Below, piece by piece: positions 22,985 through 33,567 of a stretch of 64,000 bases of DNA. Made by a program: the position numbers and the translations under genes. The DNA is from Okapia johnstoni. Lineage: Eukaryota; Chordata; Mammalia; Artiodactyla; Giraffidae. The notes beneath the pieces are model-generated. The model was not told the DNA's origin. It was given only the letters and a program-made list of their open reading frames with translations, and made no database searches. Location of the stretch: NCBI GenBank assembly GCA_024291935.2, contig CM044305.1, positions 90,884,397-90,948,396 on the forward strand. The letters run 5' to 3'. The stretch's first letter is position 1; each line of letters begins with the position of its first letter.

Positions 22985-23395
22985 CTAGATACCAGATACC
23001 TGTATACCGATGTTTATAGCAGATTATTCACAGCAGCCAGGAGGTGGAAGAAACCCAAATATCTATCTATCGATTAATGGATAAACAAAACGTGATCTAC
23101 CCATATGATGGAATATTATTCAGCCATAGAAAGGAATGAAGTACTGCTGCCTGCTACAAGATTATATTAACCTTAAAAACCTGACACTAACTGAAAGAAG
23201 CCAGCCACTAAATGCCACATAGTATATGATTCCATTTCTATAAATATAACTAGGCAGAATATGAAAATTTTGGCAATAGTGGTAATGGCTGCACACATTA
23301 CAAGTGTAAACAATGCCTGTGAATTGTATACATAATGGTTAAAAAGACAAGTGTTTTGTGATATATATTTCACCATGATTAAAAAACTATAGAAG
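22985..23395 (+). mobile_element. L1M-type 3' end
   Basis: TATAGCAGATTATTCACAGC, ATGGAATATTATTCAGCCAT and GAAGTACTGCTGCCTGCTAC, then AACATGATT-like 3' UTR ending CACCATGATTAAAAAACTAT, identify an old eutherian L1 3' end on the plus strand. Confidence 0.8.
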
Positions 23396-24511
23396 CCAAA
23401 GGATAATGGCATTTACAGGTACATCCTAGTTCCTAAGGGGAGTGTGAATGCAGGGTTCCTCTGGCATTTTACTTTATATAGGAGTGAGTATGTGTGAATA
23501 TACCTGATACCAAAGCACCCACCCCCAAAAGGTATGCTTTGAAATTCAAGTTGTCCAAAAAATTTAAATGGATATTTAGGTACTACCTTAGAATTGCAAA
23601 TATGGCTCCTCAATTGGGAGTGAAGGAAGAGGGCAATTTTTGTCAAGAATTTTAATCTGAGGCTATTTTAAGAGAAATTTATATACAACCACAGGAAACT
23701 TACATTTACTTTTGTGAGTCACACAAATTGTAAGCTGAAAAGGCATTTTTAAAAAAATCAATGAAGGAATAAATACACTCTGTCCTCATTACTTTAAAAA
23801 TCTTAATGGTTTAGATTCACAGAGCTCTGTTTATAATATAAATTTCAAACATGATGCGGCTACAGAGGTATGCATCATTGGGCTTTGAAGATGTAGAAGG
23901 AAGATACAAAATGTCACTTTTTGTAGCCAAATCAAATTATTGCTGAGGGGGCAGTTAGGAGTGAGGGAATAGCCTTATAGTCCCTTGGAGCCCACGCTCC
24001 AAGATGCTTAATAAAAAACTCTTTGATAGTATTTGACATAGGGCTTTAGACAGATTTGAATGAGAAAGCCCCAAATCTGGTAATCTTCCATTTTTAATCA
24101 GCCATGGTGGATCTTACAAAAAATGTACCTGAGAACCAAACTGCTTGCAATATCCAACAGCAAAGGAAAGTTACTAGAACAACAGCCAATGGGTCAAAAT
24201 GGCTCAAGTCCCTGAAAACACTCAGCCTGGGTGTAGGAACATTACAGGCCAGAAATCAACAGGAGGCAGGTGTCCTCATAAATGAAAGATGAAAAGCCTC
24301 TCTAAGTTGTTCTATCTGAAGCTGTTCCCTAAAAACTCTCCAGTTGTGAAATGCCCCCCTCATCATTAATGGGATTTGGGGAACTGAGTCTATTTTCCTG
24401 TCAATTTACTTGGAAGAACACATTGTCGTCCTGGCTCCCTCCTCCCTTCCCATCTTTGGGTCTGGACTGTCAGTATGCCACCATTCACAAAGGTACCACT
24501 TCCTGTGTCTG
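23396..24511. other. Unassigned sequence
   Basis: AT-rich sequence without an assigned repeat or gene. Confidence 0.4.
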
Positions 24512-24625
24512 TGTTTGGCTGAGCTGCTTGGCATGTGGGATCTTAGCTCCCCGACCAGGGATGGAACCCATGCTCCCCTGCAGTGCAAGCATGGAGACTT
24601 AACCACCAGATCACCAGGGAAGTCC
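24512..24625 (-). repeat. CHR-type SINE fragment
   Basis: GGCATGTGGGATCTTAGCTC, CCCGACCAGGGATGGAACCC and CTTAACCACCAGATCACCAG, ending GGGAAGTCCC, are the reverse complement of a tRNA-derived cetartiodactyl SINE. Confidence 0.8.
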
Positions 24626-24849
24626 CCCCTCCTCAGTCTTTGGGCAGTGACCATTTCTCCTCTTCTCCTCAGCCTCTCTCCCCCTGCTTTCTCCCCACCC
24701 ACCACAGTCCTCAGTGCCCTAGCTAGACAAGATGTCCATTGCTCTCCAACGGCCCACTGCTGTCCAGGAAGAAAGAATATGTTCTATTCTGTGACAGTAG
24801 AAATAAGACAATACCCTTTTCCTCAATCACCTGTTGAATCACATTTCTC

Positions 24850-25240
24850 TCTTCTCAAAATCTGATGATGGCTCCCTACTGTATGTGGGTGAAGTCCTAG
24901 TTCCTTAGCATGAGCATTCATGAGCTTCTCCAACTCATCTTGTCTTGCTTTCCAGTTTCAACTGCCCATATATTTCCCCAAGTACCGTATACTGTGGTCA
25001 TACCACCCCATTTATCATTTGCTGAGAGTGGCACGTGCTTTGAGGTTCCCATGTCTTTCTTCATGCTGTTCCCTCAGCTTGGGATGGTATCACTTTTTTC
25101 TCTCTCAGGCTTCAACTTACATGACACTTCCTCTAGGAAGCTTTCTTTCCCTTATTACCCCAGTCCAGATGAATCACTTCTCTCTCTGATTATTAATTGG
25201 ATTGTACTTCTATCATAGCACTAATTTCAATCTGCAACAT
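24850..25240. mobile_element. L2 LINE 3' fragment
   Basis: GATGGCTCCCTACTGTATGT, CATGCTGTTCCCTCAGCTTG, CATGACACTTCCTCTAGGAA and TACTTCTATCATAGCACTAA follow the known order of the mammalian L2 3' region. Strongly diverged, with no coding frame left. Confidence 0.65.
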
Positions 25241-26750
25241 ACATAGTAGAGTTAGTCACTCAGCTAGACTTCAGCTAGACTCAGCCCCATCAAAGGAAGA
25301 AATGAATCTTACTCCTCTCTTTAGCTCCCACCTGGTACTGAGCTAGCAGAGACACTGAAAAACTGTGAATGAATGCGTGAATCAATGGCCACACAAATGA
25401 ACATGTAACCCCAGTCTACTGAGAATATGAAGGTGAAAGGCTACCTCCTTAGTAGGTAGCCTTCTTGAGGAGTCTGTCTTCATCAACTGATAATTTCCTT
25501 AGCGGAAGGAGTCCCACTGAGCAATGATAAACATAAGACAAAGGCAGGGCCAACGGTGTGGGTGGCCCAAGAAGCACGCGGCAGGGTTCAAACCCTGATC
25601 TTTACATACCAAAACCCTCCTTCAATAGCCAGTTCTCATTACCCACAGCGTCAGTTCACTGTACTCAGTATGGACGGAATCTACAAGATTTGTTTCTTAC
25701 TCCCTTTCACTGTCTAGAACTCGATGCCTTACTATGTAAGCAAGGGACACATGCCAGCATTCAGTGTGCCACGCTGGGTGTGAAACAGGATTGCTGATGA
25801 GCAGGTTCCATTTATTTCTCACTTGGAATCATTGTGATTGGCTTCCCATACCTTTGACCCTTGCCTTTGCCCCGGAATCTACCCACCGTTGGACCACATC
25901 CTGCCATTTCCATCACCACCAATTCCCACATGAGGAGCTGTTTGTTGGTGATTGACATTTCAGTGCCTGTCCCTGCAACATCACAATACAGCTTCATTAA
26001 TGAAGTCCCTTGCTTGCCTGTAAAAGAACTGAGCTTTAAGACCTCAATCCCTATAGTCACACGTGCCGGCACCCCTTCCCCTTGCAGATGTCTGTGGAAT
26101 GACTGCCAGGAAAATACAATTATGTGCTGGCATGAGAATAAATACAATTCCTTAACCTAAAAGTTCTGTGTTTTCATTTCCCCCCCTTTCCACTTCTCTA
26201 TTCACTTCTTTTTCTCTTTCCATTGCTCTTTAAACTCACTTCCTCTGTCCAAATATTCCCTTCTCTTCTGTCTAGATGTTGCTCTACTAAACATTCTCTC
26301 CCGACTCTACAGTGATCTTTTCCATATTCTTAGGCAAAGGGCGAGGTTGGAATCCTCTGATGGATTCCAAATGTTAATGATGCTTTTCCTTTCCTCTGCC
26401 CTTTGATTTAAACCTCTAGCCTGGGTTCCATTTGTTTTAGAAGAGGTTCTAGTATCTCCTTAATCTTCCATCAACATATCCATGGCCTTCCTGTTTACCC
26501 TTCAGCACCATTCCTGCCTCTCAGCTCAGTCTCCTTCATTGCTCTGCCCCCCTACCCGCCAGCTCCACTGACCTACTTATCTGCCACTGCTCCACCCCCT
26601 GCACCACGCATACCACTGTTGTTACTTCCCTTCTCTTTCTCATCTCAGACTCTTCTTGCTTCATGGCCATGCCATTTTAGTACTTCTGTTTCACAGCCTT
26701 GTCATTCTTCTAAGGGGAAAATGATTTAAAGTTAAAAGACATAAAGAACT
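25241..26750. other. Unassigned, partly pyrimidine-rich
   Basis: 26160-26700 is CT-rich with phrases reminiscent of ancient LINE remnants, but no family could be fixed. Overlapping frames on both strands at 25812-26160 are not recognised. Confidence 0.35.
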
Positions 26751-26911
26751 TTCTATAATTACTGCTGCTGCTGCTGCTAAGTCGCTTCAGTCGTGTCCGA
26801 CTCTGTGCGACCCCATGGACTGCAGCCTACCAGGCTCCTCCGTCCATGGGATTTTCCAGGCAAGAGTACTGGAGTGGGGTGCCATTGTCTTCTCAATTCT
26901 ATAATTACTGC
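26751..26911 (-). repeat. Bov-A SINE monomer with 15-bp target-site duplication
   Basis: A single Bov-A unit (26766-26896) in reverse complement, with the trinucleotide (GCT)n end at the left. TTCTATAATTACTGC is found exactly at 26751-26765 and at 26897-26911, so the monomer itself was inserted as a unit. Confidence 0.95.
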
Positions 26912-27421
26912 AATCTGACAATTTTGTAGGCTTCCCCTAAGCAGTGAGATCCATCTCTGGAGGTGGTCCATGAGAGCTTGGACAGCCATTTGGTAGAGAG
27001 ACTGGTGAAGGGATTCAAACATAGAATGAGGGGGCGAAGGTAAATAGCTTCTGATGACCCTTCCAACCCCGAGATTCTAGAATTTCATTCAGGTTTTTCT
27101 AGGTCTCATGGCAGGGATAAAGTGTGAAGGGACAGGGTTCAAGTGACCTTTGCATTCCTCCCTTTGACACTGACACTGTCTGGAGAGGAATCTAAAGAGA
27201 CTGCTTTGGATTCTCTCTTTCAAAGAAAGGGATCAGTGTCTTTTGGAGACCATGAGTAGTTTAGAGACGAGGGCTTTAAGTAAAAGTTATCAACCAAGAC
27301 ATAAATTTAAGGGAGTAACTACTGACCTGCCTAGGGTAGGGAGAAAACCCGCCACAAAATCTGTCCCATGTATTAAAATAGAGGCTAAGTCTCAGAAATA
27401 ACATGACTATTTATCAGGCAT
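26912..27421. other. Unassigned sequence
   Basis: No repeat or gene is recognised, apart from a short MIR-like phrase near 27055-27090. Confidence 0.4.
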
Positions 27422-27661
27422 TATGAAATGTGCATGGGTCTCCCTGGCGGCTCAGACGGTAAAGAATCTGCCTGCAATGCAGATGATCCAGGTTTGATCC
27501 CTGGCCCTGGGTAGGGAAGATCCCTGGAAGAGGAAATGGCAACTCTCTCTAGTATTCTTGCCTGGAAAATTCCATGGACAGAAGAGCCTAACCAGGTACA
27601 GTCCATGGGGTCGCAAAGAGTTGGACACGACTGAGTAACTCACACACTATGAAACATGCAT
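27422..27661 (+). repeat. Bov-tA SINE with target-site duplication
   Basis: The element (27436-27647) has head GGTCTCCCTGGCGGCTCAGA and tail GTTGGACACGACTGAGTAAC. TATGAAATGTGCAT (27422-27435) and TATGAAACATGCAT (27648-27661) match at 12 of 14 positions. Confidence 0.92.
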
Positions 27662-27822
27662 ATATGGTATGGGATGGTCATAAGAGGATGCTGTCTATAT
27701 AGAAGACAGAACAAGCATCTTAGGAACTGTTTCCATGGAAATTTTTCCCTATCAATAGGAAACAATTATCAGTAATTTGCAGGTGGTAGACACCTCACTC
27801 AGTGCAGCCACATAATGGTATC

Positions 27823-27976
27823 ATAAACCATAGCATCACTGACTCAACAGATATGAATTTGAGCAAAATCTGGGAGATAGTATAGGACAGAGGAGTCTGG
27901 CATGCTGCAGTCTATATGGTTGCAAAAGAGTATGGCACACGAGTTAGCAACTGAACAACAACAAAAATAAACCATA
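27823..27976 (+). mobile_element. BovB LINE tail, 134 bp, inserted in an L1 3' end
   Basis: 27833-27966 begins GCATCACTGACTCAACAGAT and ends TTAGCAACTGAACAACAACA. ATAAACCATA flanks it at 27823-27832 and 27967-27976. The flank ATAAACCATATTGGAAAAAA is itself L1 3' UTR sequence, so the BovB landed in an L1 copy. Confidence 0.85.
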
Positions 27977-28011
27977 TTGGAAAAAAATCTGAAAAGTAGT
28001 ATGTATGCATA

Positions 28012-28046
<35 letters not shown>

Positions 28047-28137
28047 ATCACTTTGCCATTCACCTGAAACTAACAAAATGTTGTAGACCAACTATACTTC
28101 AATTAAAAAAATAAATACATAAAAAATAAATAGGTTT
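27967..28137 (+). mobile_element. L1 3' end
   Basis: ATAAACCATATTGGAAAAAA, GAATCACTTTGCCATTCACC, TGAAACTAACAAAATGTTGT and CCAACTATACTTCAATTAAA, with an A-rich tail, form an L1 3' UTR. It includes a (TG)n(GA)n microsatellite. Confidence 0.88.
28012..28046. repeat. (TG)8(GA)10 microsatellite
   Basis: A compound dinucleotide run within the L1 3' UTR. Confidence 0.97.
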
Positions 28138-28242
28138 GTGCGTGCTTTGGCAGCATGTATACTAAAATTGGAATGATACAGAGACAATTAGCATGGTCTG
28201 TGTTCAAGGATGACATGCAAATTCATGAAGTATTCCATATTT
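28138..28242 (+). pseudogene. U6 snRNA retropseudogene
   Basis: The sequence follows U6 spliceosomal RNA over its whole length: a GTGCxxGCTTxGGCAGCA start, ATACTAAAATTGGAA, GATACAGAGA, TTAGCATGG, AAGGATGACA, GCAAATTC and ending TTCCATATTT. There are about a dozen substitutions, some in the region that pairs with U4 and U2. The 3' end runs into nine A's where a functional gene has a T-run terminator. No proximal TATA box at the expected spacing is visible upstream, where the L1 A-rich tail ends. It is therefore an L1-mobilised copy. It lies directly after an L1 3' tail. Confidence 0.95.
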
Positions 28243-28849
28243 AAAAAAAAATCATATGGTCAAGGGTAGCCCTAGTTCCTTATAACTAAAAAGGGCAGAA
28301 GTTTTCCATATTGTTTTTACCTGTCTACAGAATAAGGCAAATGTGCCTGTTAACTAAGACAAATACATCTCTTTGGCCAAATCAATTTAAGAAGGGAAAT
28401 GACTGAGAAGAACGAGGCATCAGGCCATAAGCATAGAGAGGTGTTAGAAAATGAATTATGAGATTTCAGACTGAAAGGCCTTGCAGGGGCGATAAAGAAG
28501 CTACATTTAAAGACACTAAAATGAAACCAACAACAACAAAAACAATGGAAATATATGCTAGAAGTTAATACAAATAATGAACACAGAAACTATACTGCAA
28601 TCATCTGAAGGAAGACAGGGAATAGGGTGGTAGTATTTATTGCCCGGTGAAAAGCAAATCACACACATAAAGGAGTTTTTGATGTTGTAAGAGATTGGGG
28701 AAGGATCAGGATGTGGCATCAACAATGTGCGCTTCCTGCTTTTATTTCATGGGACGTTTTCTAACCAATTAGGAAGAAGAGGTTCTCCCTGGAATCAGAG
28801 CTTGCTTCAAACTAAGTTCCAATAGATACTTTTCCACCCCTCACTTTTA
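28243..28849. other. Unassigned sequence
   Basis: AT-rich, with no recognised gene or repeat. Confidence 0.4.
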
Positions 28850-29030
28850 TTTTTTAAAGAAATTTATTGAGTACATACCATATCACCTACTTCAAGTAAA
28901 TTTCAGGTATACAGTTCAATGACTTTTAGTAAATTTAGCAAGGTGTGCAACCACTGTAATTCAATTTTAGAACCATTTTTATCAGTCATGGAGCTTTACC
29001 CATAAGGCCCCTCGTGGCAGTTTACAGTTA
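28850..29030. mobile_element. L1M-type 3' end fragment
   Basis: TTTATTGAGTACATACCATA, CAGGTATACAGTTCAATGAC, TTAGTAAATTTAGCAAGGTG and GCAACCACTGTAATTCAATT match the 3' region of old L1M elements. Confidence 0.65.
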
Positions 29031-29480
29031 ATCCCTCAATGGTTTCTTTTGAGTTTCTCATCTTGAGCTCTCTGCATCATCCAATACTGTTGTTGGCTAC
29101 TCTGTCTTGAAACTTGCTGTCCCCCTCACTATCTGATACTACTTCCTCTCGGGTCCTTCCTCTAATCATTCTCAGACTGCTCTAGGGGTTGTTTTTCTTA
29201 AAGACAGGTGTCCTCTCCTCCTTTGACTCTCCTCTCTTCTCCCTTGATAAGCCTTCTTGAACATTCTCATCTGTGGCCCTGGTTTTCTCTCTCCCCAGAT
29301 TCCCAAATCTATCTCTTGCTCAGACATCTCTGGAAAGCGAACTGTTCTGACCTGGATGTCCCTCAGGCAACTCAGACTCAACAAGCCACAAACAACACAG
29401 CATCTCTATTCCCTTAGCTGCTCTTCTTCCAGTGGGCCCCTGCTGCCCCACCCTCACCCCAGTTCAGATTAGCCTCAACT
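29031..29480. repeat. Ancient interspersed repeat, family not named, split by BovB
   Basis: Pyrimidine-rich text (ATTCCCAAATCTATCTCTTG, AAAGCGAACTGTTCTGACCT) resumes at 30397 after the BovB insertion (GCTGCCCAAGCCAGAAACCC, ACAAGTCACTCTAGATTCCT). The two halves read as one old repeat that was later interrupted. Confidence 0.45.
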
Positions 29481-30396
29481 AGCCATCCAGTATGTGAAAA
29501 CTGGAGGAAGCACAAGCTGGAATCAAGATTGCCAGGAGAAATATCAATAACCTCAGATATGCAGAAGACATCACCCTTATGGCAGAAAGCAAAGAAGAAC
29601 TAAAGAGCCTCTTGATTGAAAGTGAAAGAGGTGAGAGTGAAAGAGTTTTGGCTTAAAAACTCAACAATTCAGAAAACACTAAGATCATGGCATCTTGTCC
29701 CATCACTATTCACAGCAAAATAGATGTGGGAAACAGTGGAAACAGTGACAGACTTTATTTTCTTGGGCTCCCAAATCACTGGAGATGGTAACTGCAGCCA
29801 TGAAATTAAAAGACACTTGCTCTTTGGAAAACTTATTACCTAGACAGCATATTAAAAAGCAGAGACATTACTTTGCCAACACAAAGGTCCACTCTAGTCA
29901 AGGCTATTGGTTTTTTCCAGTGGTCATGTATGGAGTTTGTGAGAGTTGGGACTGTAAAAAGAAAGCTGAGCACCGAAGAATTGATGCTTTATGACTGTGG
30001 TGTTGGAGAAGACTTGCAAGGAGATTCAACCAGTCCATCTAAAGGAAATCAGTCCTGAATTATCATTGGAAGGACTGATGCTGAAGCTGAAACTCCCAAT
30101 ACTTTGGGCCACCTTTATGGGAAGAACAGACTCATTGGAAAGAATCCCCTCCACTTGACTGGAAAATTGAGAGGCATTATGAAAAGAGCTAGAAGCCTGG
30201 GAAAGATTGAAGGCAGGATGAGAAGGGGATGAGAGGATGAAATGGAGTGGATGGCATCACCGACTCAATGGACATGAGTTTGAATAAACTGCGGGGGTTG
30301 GTGATGGACAGGGAGGCCTGGCGTGCTGCAGTCCATGGGTTCACAAAGAGTCAGAGACGACTGAGCGACTAAACTGAACTGAACTGAGCCATCCAG
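29481..30396 (+). mobile_element. BovB LINE, 5'-truncated, 10-bp target-site duplication
   Basis: The element (29491-30386) starts inside the reverse-transcriptase region (GGAAGCACAAGCTGGAATCA) and ends in (GAACT)n. AGCCATCCAG lies at 29481-29490 and at 30387-30396. The catalytic YxDD motif reads as YAED, and the frame carries several frameshifts. About 45-50 bases near 30143-30196 are not BovB-like and interrupt the phrase that in other copies runs from ATTGGAAAAG to GATGCTGGGA. Inactive. Confidence 0.95.
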
Positions 30397-31324
30397 CTGC
30401 CCAAGCCAGAAACCCACAAGTCACTCTAGATTCCTTTTCTTTTTTCATCCTCCAGGTCAGAAATTAAATTTCACATCCGTGATTGAATATGAAGGCTGTT
30501 ACCGCCATACTATTTTGTGACTTCTTTCCCTTCCCAGCGCCACTGTTTATTCCCACTACCCTTTAGATAACATTCTTCCGGACCCCTCTCCCACATGGGT
30601 CTTCCTTCACATGTACAATCATCCTCCCACACAGTGTGATTAGACATTCTTTTGTTTTGACCGCATTTTTTGAAAGTACTCAACACATAAGATATATGTT
30701 TCTTGAAAGCTAAAGATCGAAACAATACCTGAATATATGGAGTAAAAAAAAAAAGGCCAGCCACCTTTTCAACATGTCCCTTTCCATGACTCCAAAGAGG
30801 TAATTGCCAGTAAATGTATTTAAATGTATTTTCTATGCATATCTCTACATAGGTCTTTGAAATCCTTTGAATGTTAAATTCATGCGAAGAACTGCCCTCA
30901 ATTTCTTTAAACACTGTGAGAAATTCCATAGTATGACTAGATATAACAGTTCTATTAGGCCTTTTTGCTTGCCAGAACACATGATAGGCCAATTAGTGAA
31001 AATTTTAATTCTCCCTAGCAGTTTGAACAAAGGCTAGTAATTGAACATCCTTCTGACATACACCCTTTGAATACATGTTGTCTTTCTTTCAGGACTAAAC
31101 TAGAGAATAACCACTGGCAGAGTATAGGATGGAGGGGGCTATCATGGGAGATTAAGTTGCAGGCCTAGTAGGGACAAGATGTTGGCCAATGATGGGTTGG
31201 AAGATAGATTTTTGAGGAGTAGAGGAGATTATATTTTTCTTAAAATGAGTGACCATTCAGTTCATGTCTTCAGTTTAATCATTTCATGTCAGATAGAGGA
31301 TATAAAATAATTATGTTCTGATGT
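30397..31324. other. Second half of ancient repeat, then unassigned sequence
   Basis: To about 30640 this continues the ancient repeat. Beyond that no family is recognised. The minus-strand frame 30510-30992 (160 codons) crosses a poly-T-encoded stretch and shows no domain. Confidence 0.4.
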
Positions 31325-31560
31325 GTGTTAAAAGTCACTTCATTTTATGTCTGACTCTTTGCAACACTATGGACTGGAACCCACCAGGCTCTTCTGTCCC
31401 ATAGGGATTCTTCAGTGCAAGAAACCTGGAGTGGGTGTGCCATGTACTCCAGGCCTCCAGGGGAACCTTCCTGACCCCAGGCTTGTCGAAACCATATTCT
31501 TTTACAATCTCCATCAGCAGGGCAGATTCTTTATCACTAGTGCCACCTGGGAAGCCCATC
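31325..31560 (-). repeat. Bov-tA SINE
   Basis: In reverse complement: the tail AAGTCACTTCATTTTATGTC, TGACTCTTTGCAACACTATG is at the left and the tRNA-like head (CTTTATCACTAGTGCCACCT, GGGAAGCC) at the right. Diverged, with no clear target duplication. Confidence 0.9.
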
Positions 31561-31724
31561 AATAACATAGGATGATATTAAAGCAATCTCTGGATAAAAA
31601 TTCATCATGTATCAAGTTATCACCCTATTGGCATGCAGTCTATTTTAAAAAATAGACAGATATTCATTTAAAACAAAGGAGGTACTTCTGAGTTATAACA
31701 AATCCGTCTGGGCACAACAGCCAC

Positions 31725-31840
31725 AGAAGACCTGGGAGTCACAATGACCTGCTTCCAATGCAAGGGGCGTGGGTTCAATCCCTAGTTAGGGAACTAAGAT
31801 CCCACATGCTGTGCAGCACAGTTCCCCCAACACAAAAAAA
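31725..31840 (+). repeat. CHR-type SINE fragment
   Basis: CTGCTTCCAATGCAAGGGGC, GTGGGTTCAATCCCTAGTTA and GGGAACTAAGATCCCACATG form a tRNA-like SINE head on the plus strand. It ends in an A-run at about 31834-31840. Confidence 0.78.
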
Positions 31841-32371
31841 CCCTAATATTATGCTAAACTATATAAACTGGATTGTGGAACATATCCTAGTACATAAGCT
31901 GTCAGTATGGTCTTTGGTTATACCCATTTTACTATTGTATTCATTTTTCTTTTCTCAGAGCAGAGAATCCAGATCATTAAGGGGATGGAAACTAGATCTG
32001 AGGAAGTGAAATGAAAATATAATTGTCCTGTGATCTCTGATTCACTTCTAAAAGTGGTGACATCTTGGTCCTGAGACCCAGTTGGCTGAGTTTTTAATGC
32101 CACTAATAAGTTCATTGCTCAGCCTGCAAATCCACCACTGCATTAGCAGCAAGCAACACTATAAGGGGGAATGAAAATGAGCAAACTGTAATTAGGTATG
32201 CCATGTCACCAGAGAAAGTAATTTACTAAAGGGATTACCATGATTAAAGATGCATTATCCTTAAATAGAGATTGTTTTCTTCCATTGATTTGTCCCAATC
32301 AATTCCCCCTATGTCATGCAGTATTCCAGTTGGACAGCAATTTCTGTTGTCTTTTTAATTTCTCTGCTAAG
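31841..32371. other. Unassigned sequence upstream of an exon candidate
   Basis: No repeat is recognised. The last 45 bases form a pyrimidine-rich tract (TTTCTGTTGTCTTTTTAATT, TCTCTGCTAAG) suited to a 3' splice site. Confidence 0.4.
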
Positions 32372-32515
32372 AGATTAGAGGAAGTAAGTCGAGCTTTTGC
32401 AGTCACTATAATTTCCTCACAAATGGAAGAAGTATTAACAGAGGACTATAGAGACAGATTACAGCTTAGGTCACCCAGGAGAGAAATCCGAAGCCCCCTT
32501 TTGACTAACAACAAG
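32372..32515 (+). CDS. Candidate internal exon (48 codons), unknown gene
   Basis: 144 bases, open in phase 0, between a good acceptor (TCTCTGCTAAG) and a consensus donor (ACAAG/GTAAGT). The peptide begins RLEEVSRAFAVTIISSQ, continues MEEVLTEDYRDRLQL, then a basic RSPRREIRSPLLTNNK. It has no recognised domain. A second possible acceptor (GAGCTTTTGCAG) inside it would give a shorter form from 32403 in a different phase. The donor phase matches the candidate exon at 37140, and through it the one at 62794. No start codon is included. It is not inside any repeat I recognise. I could not identify the gene; chance is still possible. Confidence 0.38.
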
Positions 32516-33265
32516 GTAAGTAATCCTCAAATCTTTTTTTCCCCTTAGTATTAAGCCTAAGACCAAGTTTAGGAGGCCTCCTTTTCAATTTGATTTTTTT
32601 TCCTTTTTTGGCTTCACCTTTCTCATGCCCTAGGCAGGCAGGCAGAATGTAGAGGGTGCGGGGCCCTGGATACCGACTTAGGCAGCATTCTTCACCACCC
32701 AGTCTCTCTCAGCCTGCCTTGCTTACCTCATGACTTTTTTCTCTTTCCCTAAAACCTCTTCTAACCCTTGCCGTTTCCATAGTGCTCTTTTGGCAGAAAA
32801 TAGGACTGAAAATGTATCAAATTCTGAGTCCTTATATTTGTTACAAATACCTGAGTTGTTCTAAAAGATGTCATTTTAAATGTGGTATCACCGATAACCC
32901 CTTGAGGTGGATGAGTGGCAGCCATGGCTGAATGGAAGGGTTTGTGTTATGTATGGTTAGTCCAGTATAATTAACTAATTACTTGCTGAGCACTAGGAAC
33001 ATTTATTGATGTCCTGAAAACCATGCAGGCCCGGCACTGCAATTCTCACAGATGGCACCCACCCTCAAGGAGCTCCATCTGGGGAGGAGCAGACCACGAG
33101 TATTAACTGGGAGCCTGTTGTTTGCTAGACACTGTGCCAGGTGCCATGGGGGATACAGAGATGAGGAAAACTCAGTCGTTGGCCTCAAGGACCTCTCGAT
33201 CCTGTCAGGAAGAAGAGACAGGAACAAAAATCACTGTATCCAGGTTAGAACGGGGGAAGTGCCAC

Positions 33266-33567
33266 AAGAGAGGCAGGCTGCTGCTGCTGCTGCTAAGTCG
33301 CTTCAGTCCTGTCTGACTCTGTGCGACCCCACAGACAGCAGCCCACCAGGCTCCCCCGTCCCTGGGATTCTCCAGGCAAGAACACTGGAGTGGGTTGCCA
33401 TTTCCTTCTCCAATGCTTGAAAGTGAAAAGTGAAAGTGAAGTCACTCAGTCATGTCCAACTCTTTGCGACCCCACGGACTGCAGCCTACCAGGCTCTTCT
33501 GTCCATGGGATTTTCCAGGCAAGAGCACTGGAGTGGGGTGCCATCGCGTTCTCCGAAGAGAGGCAGG
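33266..33567 (-). repeat. Bov-A2 SINE (dimer) with 12-bp target-site duplication
   Basis: The element (33278-33555) is in reverse complement and starts with a (CTG)n run. The two monomers meet near 33420 (GAAAGTGAAAAGTGAAAGTG). AAGAGAGGCAGG flanks it exactly at 33266-33277 and 33556-33567. Little divergence, so it is young. Confidence 0.96.

Noticed and set aside
28138..28242. Functional U6 snRNA gene
   Set aside because: Many substitutions, an A-run where the T terminator should be, and no upstream promoter elements at the expected distance.
30510..30992. 160-codon minus-strand frame as a gene
   Set aside because: No domain, no splice or start context, low-complexity passage (FFFTP) from a poly-A/T run, and it starts within an ancient repeat remnant.
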